DNA of 64,000 nt from CAZBEL01 sp964628055 (GCA_964628055.1 CAZVNL010000009.1:6694-70693), one strand, 5' to 3'; positions 36,041 to 45,675 are shown, counted from the stretch's first letter. Numbers and translations are program-made. Notes: generated by a model from the letters alone, not told the origin.

Positions 36041-37536
36041 GAAGTTGGCTTTCCATATTGTTTACTGATGATGCGGATGGAGATGCGTCCTGAGATGGGA
36101 ATCAGTTGATAGAGGTTTGTGAAATCGTTTTCCAATAGGGCAATGTGGGTGGCGTCGGCCACGGGTTGGTTCAGGGTGGGGTCCACCGCGACCCACTCCC
36201 GGTTCAGATAGACAACCGGCCAGGCGTGATAGAGGAACCGTCCTTCAAGGTACACGAGCCCCACGTGGATTTTGGTCGGAATTCCCAGTCCCCTACTTAG
36301 AGCGGTGAAGAGAATAGTGTGTTCACTACAATCCCCTACCCTCCGTTCCAAGATTTCACTGGCCGTAGCCAGGCTTACCACCGGGCGCTTGGCCAAGTAT
36401 TGGTACACCCAGCGGCGCAGTAACTGCGTCTTTTCGGCATCGTTGTACGACCCTTCGTTGTAGAGGGCGCAGATGGCCTGGATTTTAGGGTGTGTGCTTT
36501 GAATAGTGGGTGTGGCAACGAGATAGGTGTTTAGGTCAGTGCTGTCCGCGGGGACCGGATTCGGGCGCAACCGGATCCGCAAGGGGATCGTGCTGAGTAC
36601 CTCCTGGCGGGCGGAATTGAGCGCCTGCAAGTAACGAGGTTCTAGGCCTTCCAACTCGATGACGAGTTCGGTGAGTTCCTCTGGATTCTCGATGGGTTGA
36701 TTCACGGGGAGGGCATAGGCGTTGATCAAGTCAAGCCCCCCGGCCAGTTGGTCAGTTTGGAGCGCCTCCTCGGGAGTGGTGCGCTCCATCACCAGGCCCA
36801 TGATGGATTCCTCACGGTAGGTGAGGCCGTTGTCATCCAACCACATGTAGGAGGGAATCCCCTGGAAGGAGACGCGGATTTTATTCAGGTTCATGTGCCG
36901 GTCTCCAATGGTACGCGCCTCCTTACCCTCGTGCACGATTTCAACGTCGGCAATTTCCATGGAAACAGGATCAAAGATGGGGATCACCAAGCGTTCCCCC
37001 GGTTGAATGCCCTGGCGGGCGATCATAGGTTTGATGCACAGGAAGGTGTAGGCCTCCTTCGGTAAGTGAATTTCCCGGCGAGTACTGTCTTCACCCAGGA
37101 AGAGGTCTACCGTCAGGAGCGAGTCTGTGCGAACTCCTCGGAGGCGCATTTGGAACTGGTCAGAGGTGAGTTGAAAATTGAAATTCTCCAGTTGGAAGGT
37201 GGTGTCAATGCGTGCCAAGTTGTACAACAGTACCTCGTTTTCAAAGCCAGCCAGGGCGGCCTTGAGCCGGGTGGTGGTTGTCAGGGTATATCCAGCTACA
37301 CCGCGGTTCTGCAACGAGAATATGGAGTACCCTAACTTTTTACCTTGGTGGTAGATGGTCATCCATTCCGAGTCACTGGGTATCTCTCGAATTCCAGTTT
37401 CCAGGGAAATTAGTTTTAGGGTGTTAGCGGCGCGCCCGTAATTTCTTTTAAGCAGAGAGGCGATTAGGGCGCTCCACAGGCCAAAAAGCACTATCAGATA
37501 CGCGTAGCGCAACCATCGGGAGGTAGGGATCTTCAT
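36037..37536 (-). CDS. Membrane-anchored transglutaminase-like protein
   Basis: Protein of 499 residues from ATG 37536 (MKIPTSRWLRYAYLIVLFGLW), with one N-terminal transmembrane helix and a large extracytoplasmic part. The papain-like transglutaminase core lies near residues 370-470: cysteine in RRVGDCSEHTILFTALSRGL, histidine in FLYHAWPVVYL and aspartate in WVAVDPTLNQPVAD. The upstream about 300 residues form beta-rich domains of unknown identity. It is the first gene of a three-gene unit with an ABC exporter, so it may modify or cleave an exported peptide or a cell-wall component. Confidence 0.85.
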   Translation of the reverse strand: MKIPTSRWLRYAYLIVLFGLWSALIASLLKRNYGRAANTLKLISLETGIREIPSDSEWMTIYHQGKKLGYSIFSLQNRGVAGYTLTTTTRLKAALAGFENEVLLYNLARIDTTFQLENFNFQLTSDQFQMRLRGVRTDSLLTVDLFLGEDSTRREIHLPKEAYTFLCIKPMIARQGIQPGERLVIPIFDPVSMEIADVEIVHEGKEARTIGDRHMNLNKIRVSFQGIPSYMWLDDNGLTYREESIMGLVMERTTPEEALQTDQLAGGLDLINAYALPVNQPIENPEELTELVIELEGLEPRYLQALNSARQEVLSTIPLRIRLRPNPVPADSTDLNTYLVATPTIQSTHPKIQAICALYNEGSYNDAEKTQLLRRWVYQYLAKRPVVSLATASEILERRVGDCSEHTILFTALSRGLGIPTKIHVGLVYLEGRFLYHAWPVVYLNREWVAVDPTLNQPVADATHIALLENDFTNLYQLIPISGRISIRIISKQYGKPTS

Positions 37537-37633
37537 GGTAGCGGTGAAATTTAACACTCCCATTTATCCAGCGACCCCCTTTAATTCCGCTACTTGAGTA
37601 TGGTGCAAGGGGGCAAAAGGTCTTGATTTTACC

Positions 37634-37662
37634 TTGACATTAACTTTGCATTCGGCGTTAAT
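37634..37662 (+). promoter_or_regulatory. Putative promoter of the sorted lectin-like gene
   Basis: A perfect TTGACA (37634-37639) is followed after 17 bases by GTTAAT (37657-37662, 4 of 6 to TATAAT). ATTAAC (37639-37644) and GTTAAT (37657-37662) form a 6-bp inverted repeat that overlaps both boxes and could be an operator. It lies 42 bases before the ATG, which has an AGGAGA site. Confidence 0.42.
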
Positions 37663-37704
37663 TAAGTTGTTTATTAATCCTTTTACGGTGGAAGGAGAAT
37701 CATC

Positions 37705-38748
37705 ATGAAGAAAGTACTATTCTTAGGGCTTGTTTTAGGGGGTATGACGCATTTTGTGTTGGCCCAAACGGTTCTGTTCTCAGAAGATTTTGAATCCGGA
37801 ACGGCAAGTGGCGATTGGGAGCTGTACCGAGCCGGGGAGGAACCCATCCAGGCGGTTCCCATGTCGGCGGCTCCGGCTGCTTTGGACGGAGGCGGCAGTT
37901 ACGTGGGCTATTTACAGGACCTCGATGCTTCCTACTCTGGAGCGGCCATCGCCTTGGCGGGGGATGTAAACAGCCAAAATTACACCATCGAGGCCGATGT
38001 TTACTGCTATGTGAACCACTCCCAGGGTTCAGCCTATACGGGGGTGGTGGTTTACGGGGATTCCTCCCATCAGGGTTCGGCCTCCCACGGCTTCTATTAT
38101 AAATTGGTGGCTGATTTCGATGCCGACCACCGCTTCCGTCTATATAACAACCAACTGGCCGGTTTCTCTTACACCTTCCATCAGGCCATTGATGCTACTG
38201 GTCTCTACACCACCGATGCCTGGCATCACATGAAGTTGAAAGTGGAGTCCTTGAGTAATAACACCACCCAATTCACCTGCTATTTCGACGGGTCGCTCTT
38301 AGGCACCGGCGCCTATGTGGATGACGGTACCGATCGGGTCGGCAATGGGAAATGGGGTCTCTACTCTTTCCAGATGGACGGGACCGACGGTATCGCGGGT
38401 TATTACGACAACGTAGTCGTGACTGAAAACGTCACTTCCGGCATTGACCCTGTCCTTGAGTTGACCCCCTCCAGTTTTGTCTTGAGCCAGAATTACCCCA
38501 ACCCCTTCAATGCCGCTACGACGATTAGCTTCCAGGTGAAAATGACCACGCCGGTGACCCTGGACATTCGAACCCTTACCGGCCAGTTTATCCGCACCCT
38601 TTATCACGGAAATCTGGAACCTAATGATTACCAGTTGCGCTGGGATGGTAAAGATGCTCAGGGGTTCTCGGTACCCAGTGGTGTTTATCTGTATACCCTT
38701 TCCAATGGGGAGCGTCAACTCAGTAAAAAGATGGTTTTACTAAAATAA
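37705..38748 (+). CDS. Secreted concanavalin-like domain protein with C-terminal sorting module
   Basis: Exported protein of 347 residues. The signal peptide (MKKVLFLGLVLGGMTHFVLA) is followed by a beta-rich domain (about 22-248) that resembles laminin-G/concanavalin-type lectin folds: FSEDFESGTASGDWELY, WHHMKLKVES, GKWGLYSF and a closing GYYDNVVVTE. The last about 85 residues are the FlgD-like sorting module with SQNYPNPFNAATTISF, LRWDGKDAQG and the end KKMVLLK, which in this group directs type IX-like secretion or surface attachment. The ligand is unknown. AGGAGA precedes the start; a strong hairpin follows the stop. Confidence 0.8.
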   Translation: MKKVLFLGLVLGGMTHFVLAQTVLFSEDFESGTASGDWELYRAGEEPIQAVPMSAAPAALDGGGSYVGYLQDLDASYSGAAIALAGDVNSQNYTIEADVYCYVNHSQGSAYTGVVVYGDSSHQGSASHGFYYKLVADFDADHRFRLYNNQLAGFSYTFHQAIDATGLYTTDAWHHMKLKVESLSNNTTQFTCYFDGSLLGTGAYVDDGTDRVGNGKWGLYSFQMDGTDGIAGYYDNVVVTENVTSGIDPVLELTPSSFVLSQNYPNPFNAATTISFQVKMTTPVTLDIRTLTGQFIRTLYHGNLEPNDYQLRWDGKDAQGFSVPSGVYLYTLSNGERQLSKKMVLLK

Positions 38749-38759
38749 CAGAGTCGATA

Positions 38760-38788
38760 AAGGGTGCAGGCACGTTCCCTGCACCCTT
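38760..38788. terminator. Perfect 11-bp hairpin after the sorted lectin-like gene
   Basis: AAGGGTGCAGG (38760-38770) pairs perfectly with CCTGCACCCTT (38778-38788) around a 7-base loop, starting 12 bases after the stop. The T-tract is poor (TTATTG), so it may be a terminator or an mRNA stability hairpin that sets a step-down before the receptor operon. Confidence 0.65.
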
Positions 38789-38802
38789 ATTGCTCCTACC
38801 CC

Positions 38803-41454
38803 GTGCAGCACTCCATTAGAACAGGGCTATCCATACTTTTAGGTTCGGTTATTCTCTATGGTGGCGTAGGGGGCAAGCTAGCCGGAACGGTTACATCCAC
38901 GAATAGGGTACCCCTTCCCGGGGTGAATATCGTCGTTGAAGGGACGGAGTTAGGAGCCGCCTCCAACGAAAAGGGGCAGTATTACATTTTAAATATTCCT
39001 CCGGGTTATTACACTATCCGATACATGATGATCGGTTACCGGACGGTGGTGCAAGAGGGGGTGTTGATTCAATCTGATTTCACCACCCAGGTGGATGTGG
39101 TTTTAGAGCAAACGGTACTACAAGCCAAACAGGAGGTTATCGTCACGGCCAAGCGCCCCTTGATTCAGCGGGATGCCACCTCTTCGGTGCGGGTCGTGGG
39201 GGCCGAGGAAATCGTGGATATGCCGGTGGTGGACTTCAAAGGTGTGCTGGCTACCCAGGCTGGCTTTACCGTAGATCCGGCTGGTGGGCTCCACGTTCGC
39301 GGAGGGCGGACAAAAGAAATCCTGTACATGATCGACGGCGTGGAAGTGCAGGACCCCTTAGGGGGGGAGTTCACCGGCACCGTGAACCAGAATGCCATCC
39401 AGGAAATGACCGTGATCAGCGGAACCTTTAACGCCGAATACGGGGATGCCATGTCCAGTGTGGTGAATATTGTGACTAAGGAAGGCCGGGACGATTTTCG
39501 CAGTAGGGTAGAATTCATCAGCGATCAACTCAACGCTTCACCTTACCACCAGCCGGGCGCTTTCAAAGATTTGGATAGTAGCTATGCCAACATTGATCCC
39601 CTCTACCAATATGTTGACCTACGGGATTCACTGTTTACTTACTTAAGTAGCAATGCCGACGTCATCCATAAACCGCTGGTCCCCTTATTGAATCTTCCCT
39701 TGTCCGGGTCGGCGAGTCTTACCGCCAGTGGCCGACTTCCGTTACCACGCACGCACTATTTCGTGGCCGGTTTGTACAGCACCTACGACAGTCCCCTACC
39801 TCACGGGGTAGACATCAATCAGGATATCCAGGTCAAAGTGACCTCGCGAGTGATACCAAAAATTAAATTGACCGTCCATTTACAGGGCACGGACCATCTC
39901 TACCAGCGGTATTCCCATTCCTGGAAGTATCGCCCAACGCACCAGGCCTACACCTTCCGGAGTAACGACCGTCTGGCCCTCACGTTCACCCATACCCTGA
40001 GCAAGGCCTTCTATTATTCATTCTATTTGTCCCAGCAAGAGACGGCCACCTTCCGTGGCGTACAGGACAAGCAACCCAGCTATGAACTCCCCAACCACTA
40101 TGAGGAGGCCAGAACCGATGAGATGGTGTATTTTTACGATCATGGGGATCAAGGGATTTATACCAACAACCGCTCCACAACCAGGGAGCTGAAGTTCAGC
40201 ACAACCTACCAGGCCAACCAACATCATTTGCTGAAATCGGGATTTACCCTCACCAACTACCATATTAAGACCTATACGGTCCAGGACCCCTGGCCCGGGG
40301 GCACCGATCTCTGGGATTGGGGGACCTTTGAGCCCACCGAAGGCTCCTTTTACCTTCAGGACAAGGTTGAATTTGACTTCCTGATATTGAATCTGGGATT
40401 GCGTTATGACCGCCTGGACCCTAATGCAGGTATGTGGTCGGATATTGCCCAACCCTTTACCTGGGATTCCACTACCAGTAGTTGGGTTCCCAGTCCCTTG
40501 GTAGATGTACCTCCCGTGGGCAAATGGAGTCCCCGCGTTGGAATCGCTTACCCGGTGACCGACCGGACCATTTTCCACTTTTCCTACGGGCATTTCTTTC
40601 AAAATCCTTCCTATGATGCCATCTATATGAACGCCCAAAAGGACATAAAGGCCACCCTGGCGCTGGTGGGAAACCCGGCGGTGAAGCCCCAGAAAACCGT
40701 GGCCTTCGAAACGGGAGTACGCCAGGTCCTCTCCAGCGATATGGCACTGGAACTGACGGTTTGGTCCAAGGATATTCGGGATTTACTTTCCACGTTCGAG
40801 ATTCGTTATTTAGCTAACCCTTACGTGGTTTTTAGCAATACCGATTATGCCAGTGTAAAGGGTGTTGATTTCTCGCTCCAGAAACGCATTTCAGGTTATT
40901 TCAGTGGTTCTTTGAATTACAGTCTTTCAGTGGCCAAGGGGAATAACTCCAACCCCATCAGCGGCTATTTTTCCGCATACACTGAGGAGGAAGTTCCCCA
41001 TCAAGAGTACTATCTTGATTTTGACCAACGCCATGACATTGCCCTTAATTTAAGCGTACGCACGCCCGGCAAGGTGGGTCCCTCCCTGGGGTCTATCCAT
41101 CCTTTGGCACACTTGAATGGGAATATCCTGGTGAATGCCGGGAGTGGTTTGCCCTACACCCCCTACGTGGATCCCACTTTCCGGGTGACTCCCAATTCCG
41201 CCCGGAAACCGTGGACTTTGACGGTGGATTTGCGGTTAAAGAAGTATGTGAATTGGGAGCCCCTTCGCCTCACGTTTTTCCTGGAGGTGTTGAATCTCAC
41301 CGATTACCAGAACGTCCTGTATGTGTATTCTCGCACGGGTGATCCTTTTGATCCCGGTTTTGCCGGGGTGGGTACCTCTTTGGATGCCAACCTAAATCCC
41401 GCCCATATCGGTCCCCGGCGGAGTGTCAAGTTGGGAGTCGACATTGATTGGTAA
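38803..41454 (+). CDS. TonB-dependent outer-membrane receptor with carboxypeptidase-regulatory-like domain
   Basis: Outer-membrane gated transporter powered by TonB/ExbBD. The GTG at 38803 is preferred (883 residues, signal-like start) because a GTG at 38764 would place the hairpin inside the gene. Domain order: signal peptide, a carboxypeptidase-regulatory-like beta-sandwich (residues about 28-105, LPGVNIVVEGTELGAASNEKGQYY), the plug (about 115-225, GLHVRGGRTKEILYMIDGVEV and VVNIVTKEG), then the 22-strand-type barrel ending RRSVKLGVDIDW. The cargo is unknown. It is followed at 5 bases by the CxxCH protein and then by a PorV-like gene. Confidence 0.9.
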   Translation: MQHSIRTGLSILLGSVILYGGVGGKLAGTVTSTNRVPLPGVNIVVEGTELGAASNEKGQYYILNIPPGYYTIRYMMIGYRTVVQEGVLIQSDFTTQVDVVLEQTVLQAKQEVIVTAKRPLIQRDATSSVRVVGAEEIVDMPVVDFKGVLATQAGFTVDPAGGLHVRGGRTKEILYMIDGVEVQDPLGGEFTGTVNQNAIQEMTVISGTFNAEYGDAMSSVVNIVTKEGRDDFRSRVEFISDQLNASPYHQPGAFKDLDSSYANIDPLYQYVDLRDSLFTYLSSNADVIHKPLVPLLNLPLSGSASLTASGRLPLPRTHYFVAGLYSTYDSPLPHGVDINQDIQVKVTSRVIPKIKLTVHLQGTDHLYQRYSHSWKYRPTHQAYTFRSNDRLALTFTHTLSKAFYYSFYLSQQETATFRGVQDKQPSYELPNHYEEARTDEMVYFYDHGDQGIYTNNRSTTRELKFSTTYQANQHHLLKSGFTLTNYHIKTYTVQDPWPGGTDLWDWGTFEPTEGSFYLQDKVEFDFLILNLGLRYDRLDPNAGMWSDIAQPFTWDSTTSSWVPSPLVDVPPVGKWSPRVGIAYPVTDRTIFHFSYGHFFQNPSYDAIYMNAQKDIKATLALVGNPAVKPQKTVAFETGVRQVLSSDMALELTVWSKDIRDLLSTFEIRYLANPYVVFSNTDYASVKGVDFSLQKRISGYFSGSLNYSLSVAKGNNSNPISGYFSAYTEEEVPHQEYYLDFDQRHDIALNLSVRTPGKVGPSLGSIHPLAHLNGNILVNAGSGLPYTPYVDPTFRVTPNSARKPWTLTVDLRLKKYVNWEPLRLTFFLEVLNLTDYQNVLYVYSRTGDPFDPGFAGVGTSLDANLNPAHIGPRRSVKLGVDIDW

Positions 41455-41458
41455 GAAA

Positions 41459-44400
41459 ATGCACGTCCTGATCAGTCGCCCCGCGTTGATCTACAGAAAA
41501 CGTCTTTTACGTGTATGCCTTTCGGTGGTGGTTCTTCTTCCCCCGGGTTCCGCATTGCAGGCGCAAGATTGTTCCCGTTGTCACCAGGATTTGTCCAGGG
41601 AAGCTTTACTGAAGGCCGCCGGGATTACGGAGAAGGCCGTGGGGGTCATGGATAAGGGGCAGCTAAGTAACAACACTAGCAACGTGGGGGATTTGGCCAA
41701 TTTTCACATCTGGTTTACCAACGCCGGGCACTGGCCCCGCAGTGCGCGGGATGACCACCAATACGCCTTTGGCCTCGGATTTATGGTCGCCGTGAACGAC
41801 ACCAACGTCATCGAAACGGTTTCCCAGTCCATGACCAGGATCACGGATTGGCTACCCCCGGATGACGCGGCTGGTCGGCAGTATTCCGGGGATATCAAAG
41901 CCTCCGACGATACGCCCTACCAGGCCTCCAGCGACCTGGTGGAAACCTGGCCTTACGGTTATTACGATGATACGGGAACCTGGGTGGATACCCGCAGTGA
42001 GCAGGAACATCATTGGCCGGGACACTATCGGATTGACCTGAACCATCCCGACTTTCCTAACACATTGGTGGAGAAGGAAGGTGAGTTTGTCTCCGGTCGT
42101 GATTTGTACAGTCTGTACAATGATGATTACAATTCCCGGGGGCGCGTGGGCCTGGAAGTAGAGCAGACAGCCTACAGTTTTGGCCGCCCCTACGCCGAAG
42201 ATTTTGTCTTCTGGGAACTGCGCGTTCGCAACAACAGCGGCCGCGAACTGGACAGTCTATGGGTAGGGATGTATGCCAAGTTTCGCCCTGACTACGATAA
42301 CCATGACTATATCAACATCCTGGATAGTGACAACAACTGGCGGCAAGACTTTGTGTACGTGTATGATCTAAACAATACCCCGAATAAAACCTGGGCGGAG
42401 ACCGACGACCCCCTGGGAATCGTGGGGCTACGGATTTACGACACGCCCGATAACCGGGGGATCACTGACTTCCACCACTTCGCCCGGGGAGTGTCCCCCT
42501 CTACCGATGAGGAATTGTGGGCGCTCATGACCAGCGATAGGGACAGTCCGTATTTGTTGGATCCTAAGTACTATTTTCACGGCAGCGATCGCCGGATAGA
42601 CTATACGGGGGAGGATTCCCTATCCGTCTATTATCCGTCCTGGTATGACGAAGAGAGTGGAGTGGATTTGGAGGGTGATGCCATCAACTTCATCGTTGCC
42701 AGTGGTCCTTTCACCCTCCAGGCCGATTCCACCGTTACCTTTTCCCTAGCTCTCATTATGGGGGATGCCGGGACCCAGCCCGACGCTCCCGACCTCACCG
42801 ATCTCATGGAAAACCTAGCCATGGCCAATAAAATGTACGAGGCCTATTACCAGGGTCCCGCCCCACCCAGCCCGCCGGTGGTGCAGGCCGTTCCCGGTGA
42901 TCAGCGCGTGACCCTCTACTGGAGTGCGGAACCCTCCGAAAGTTCACGGGACCCCCTCTCAGGGGAGTTGGACTTTGAAGGGTACAAGATTTTCCGTAGT
43001 ACGGATAAAATTCCCCTCAGTTCCTGGGGGACTCCCATTCATAATGTATACGGTGAGTTGGTTGGCTACGTCCCCCTGGCAATCTTTGACTTGGTCGACG
43101 ACGTGGAAGGTAAAGACCCCGCCTTTCCCCAGCACCTGGGGACGAACTCCGGCCTTACGCATACTTTTGTGGACTCCAATTTGATCAACGGCGTCGAGTA
43201 TTATTACTGTGTGACGGCCTATGATAAAGGGAACCAGAATCCTGATGAGCTAATGCCCTCGCTCATGTATCCCCTTGGCCGGGCCGACTCCGAGCCCCAT
43301 GTGGTAGCCGTAGTGCCGGGCGTTACCGCGAACAACATCGCTCCCCCCTGGGTTACACCGGGCAAGCTGACTCCTCAAGGGGGCCGTTGTGACGGTACCG
43401 TGCAGGTGAAAATCGTGGATCCAGCGGCCATTACCGGGCACGACTACCAAATCACTTTCAGCGATTTCGCCGTCTCTGCAAAGGGGGATACCAGTGGGGA
43501 GCCGGGCTTCACTTTGGTAGATATCACCGAAATGGACACGCTATTCCACCACCATACCCTCTCCGATGAAACCGGGGATAACTTACCGGTGGTGGATGGA
43601 TTCCGGTTAGTAGTGCAAGAGCCGGAGCCCGATGTAACGTTCCTGGGTTGGACCAAGGTGCAAGGAGATACCTGTACTTTTGACTGGCGGGTGGAGAGTA
43701 TTGACCCCAACGCCGGGGCCATGCTGATTCAAAAGGAGGTTGCCACTTACGACGATTGGCGGATTACGGTGAGTTATACGGGGGGCGATTCCGTCACCTG
43801 GTTCGACGCCTTTACCGGTGAAATTCGCACCGAGAAACAGTACGTCCCCTTGCGGGTGGAAATCATTACCGACCCGGATAACCCGGTGGACGTCACGGAC
43901 GAGATCTGGTTGTGCGAATTCGCTATCGACGCTCCCTGGGAGGATTATCGCCGTTATTACTACAGTCCCTTGGGGTGGGATCTCATCCCCGGAGGTACCG
44001 GTTACCTACCGGGGACCCCCGGATGGTATGAGAAACACGTGGACTTCTTCATTTTGCAGAAGATTGAAATCGATCCAGTCTCGGGAGACACGATTCCCAA
44101 CTACCTGTACCTGTTTACCAACAATAAACCAGATACCTCCTACAACCTTTTTGGCGAACAGGAAATCATTGACGCCGTCCCCCCCACGGAAGGTGACCAG
44201 TTTACCGTCCTTACCAGAAAAAACTTCAGTCCCCAGACCACCTATGAGTTCACCACCCGGGTTGCCATAGTTAGTGATACTGTGATCGCAGGGAATCCAT
44301 TAAAAAATATCCGTGTGGTTCCCGACCCTTACGTGGTGACCAACATCTGGGAACAGGACGAATTTGGAAAACGCCTTCAGTTCAACAATCTGCCCCAGCA

Positions 44401-44590
44401 GTGCACTATCAAGATCTACACCCTGGTAGGTGAACATGTAGCCACCGTGGTTCATGATAGTCCCACAGGGTATGAGTTCTGGGATATGCGGACGAGGAAC
44501 GATCAATTCATTGCCCCCGGGGTATATCTCTACCATGCCCATACACCTGATGGCTACGAGGCCCTGGGACGGTTCCTGGTGATAAAATGA
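41459..44590 (+). CDS. Large secreted protein with CxxCH motif and C-terminal sorting-type domain
   Basis: Unrecognised exported protein of 1043 residues (ATG 41459). After the signal peptide (cleavage near LQA-QDC) the mature N-terminus carries CSRCH (C38, C41, H42), a possible covalent haem-c site. A long region rich in Asp, Tyr and Trp follows, then a fibronectin-III-like unit near residues 475-600 (RVTLYWSAEPSES, FEGYKIFRSTD, VEYYYCVTAYDKGNQNP). The last about 100 residues resemble the FCB sorting module (LQFNNLPQQCTIKIYTLVGEH, IAPGVYLYHAHT, GRFLVIK). It lies 5 bases after the receptor gene and overlaps the PorV-like gene by ATGA. Confidence 0.78.
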   Translation: MHVLISRPALIYRKRLLRVCLSVVVLLPPGSALQAQDCSRCHQDLSREALLKAAGITEKAVGVMDKGQLSNNTSNVGDLANFHIWFTNAGHWPRSARDDHQYAFGLGFMVAVNDTNVIETVSQSMTRITDWLPPDDAAGRQYSGDIKASDDTPYQASSDLVETWPYGYYDDTGTWVDTRSEQEHHWPGHYRIDLNHPDFPNTLVEKEGEFVSGRDLYSLYNDDYNSRGRVGLEVEQTAYSFGRPYAEDFVFWELRVRNNSGRELDSLWVGMYAKFRPDYDNHDYINILDSDNNWRQDFVYVYDLNNTPNKTWAETDDPLGIVGLRIYDTPDNRGITDFHHFARGVSPSTDEELWALMTSDRDSPYLLDPKYYFHGSDRRIDYTGEDSLSVYYPSWYDEESGVDLEGDAINFIVASGPFTLQADSTVTFSLALIMGDAGTQPDAPDLTDLMENLAMANKMYEAYYQGPAPPSPPVVQAVPGDQRVTLYWSAEPSESSRDPLSGELDFEGYKIFRSTDKIPLSSWGTPIHNVYGELVGYVPLAIFDLVDDVEGKDPAFPQHLGTNSGLTHTFVDSNLINGVEYYYCVTAYDKGNQNPDELMPSLMYPLGRADSEPHVVAVVPGVTANNIAPPWVTPGKLTPQGGRCDGTVQVKIVDPAAITGHDYQITFSDFAVSAKGDTSGEPGFTLVDITEMDTLFHHHTLSDETGDNLPVVDGFRLVVQEPEPDVTFLGWTKVQGDTCTFDWRVESIDPNAGAMLIQKEVATYDDWRITVSYTGGDSVTWFDAFTGEIRTEKQYVPLRVEIITDPDNPVDVTDEIWLCEFAIDAPWEDYRRYYYSPLGWDLIPGGTGYLPGTPGWYEKHVDFFILQKIEIDPVSGDTIPNYLYLFTNNKPDTSYNLFGEQEIIDAVPPTEGDQFTVLTRKNFSPQTTYEFTTRVAIVSDTVIAGNPLKNIRVVPDPYVVTNIWEQDEFGKRLQFNNLPQQCTIKIYTLVGEHVATVVHDSPTGYEFWDMRTRNDQFIAPGVYLYHAHTPDGYEALGRFLVIK

Positions 44591-45675
44591 AGGTGGGAAC
44601 GCCAGCCACTTCCGTGCCAGCTCCGCGTGCTGCCTTGCGATCCGGGCCCGTGGTCATCGCTGTTTTCTATCTGGTAATGCTGGTCTTGCCGGTGGCTTTC
44701 TTACAGGGAGGCTCTTTTGACAAGGTGGGAACCACGGCAGCCCAGTTCCTGAAGTTAGGGGTGGGGGCCCGCGCCCTGGGAATGGGGGGTAGCTTTGTGG
44801 CCCTCGCTAATGACGGCACTGCCCTCTATTGGAACCCCGCTGGCCTGACGCACCTGTCGGGAGTGAATACCGTTTTCAATCACAATGAATGGGTCCTGGA
44901 CATTACCCATGAATTCATGGGCTTGAGCATTCCCACCGGGAGCGGTGGGGTAGTGGGCTTTTCCATCACGGCTCTCACCATGGGAAAAAAGGAGGTCACC
45001 ACTGTGCGGGAACCGGGAGGCGCGGGGCTTTACTATTCCGTCATGGACTTGGCTGCCGGCCTCAGCTATGCCCGGAGATTGAGTGACCGCCTCTCCTACG
45101 GCCTCACGCTGAAGTATATCCGCCTCTCAGCCTACAACGAGGTGGCTCAAACCATGGCCCTAGATGTCGGGTCTTTACTGCGAACCGATTTTTATGGCTT
45201 ATCCATCGGCATGGCACTCACCAACTTTGGGGGTGACCTGCGTTACGAAGGGCGGGACCTCATCGAAAAGGCGGATATTGATGAAGAAATTGCCGGGAAT
45301 TACCCCTCGGACGTCCTGCTCCAGACGGAGCCCTGGCCGCTGCCGCTGCTGATCCGAATTGGGGTTAGTATGGATGTCGTGGGGCCCAGTCCAGCGGTAT
45401 TGACCACTTCCAGTAACCGCCTGACGGTGACTGTCGACGGGGAGCACCCCAACGACGCACCGGCGCATGTGAACGTGGGGGTGGAATGGTCCTGGCGAGA
45501 AACCTTGTTCTTACGCGGTGGTTACCGGTTGAACTATGACGAAGAGACCCTGACATTCGGCGGCGGCGTGCGCCTATCCCTGGGAGCCCTGGGGAAAACT
45601 ACCGTGAACTATGCCGTTAAACCCCTGGGTCCGTTTGGGAATACTTCCCAGATGTCCGTAGAGTTTCAGTTTTAA
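44587..45675 (+). CDS. PorV/PorQ-like (UPF0164) outer-membrane protein
   Basis: Outer-membrane barrel of the FadL-like PorV group; PorV shuttles cargo to the attachment step in type IX secretion. The 362-residue protein has an N-terminal signal segment and the hallmark AAQFLKLGVGARALGMGGSF followed by ANDGTALYWNPAGL. The barrel ends with TSQMSVEFQF. It overlaps the gene of the sorted CxxCH protein by 4 bases, which suggests a dedicated cargo-carrier pair with the receptor. Whether it is the general PorV or an operon-specific copy cannot be told. Confidence 0.88.
   Translation: MKVGTPATSVPAPRAALRSGPVVIAVFYLVMLVLPVAFLQGGSFDKVGTTAAQFLKLGVGARALGMGGSFVALANDGTALYWNPAGLTHLSGVNTVFNHNEWVLDITHEFMGLSIPTGSGGVVGFSITALTMGKKEVTTVREPGGAGLYYSVMDLAAGLSYARRLSDRLSYGLTLKYIRLSAYNEVAQTMALDVGSLLRTDFYGLSIGMALTNFGGDLRYEGRDLIEKADIDEEIAGNYPSDVLLQTEPWPLPLLIRIGVSMDVVGPSPAVLTTSSNRLTVTVDGEHPNDAPAHVNVGVEWSWRETLFLRGGYRLNYDEETLTFGGGVRLSLGALGKTTVNYAVKPLGPFGNTSQMSVEFQF

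Noticed and set aside
38764..38802. GTG 38764 as the start of the TonB-dependent receptor
   Set aside because: It would place the perfect hairpin 38760-38788 inside the coding region and add residues without signal character. GTG 38803 starts a normal signal peptide.
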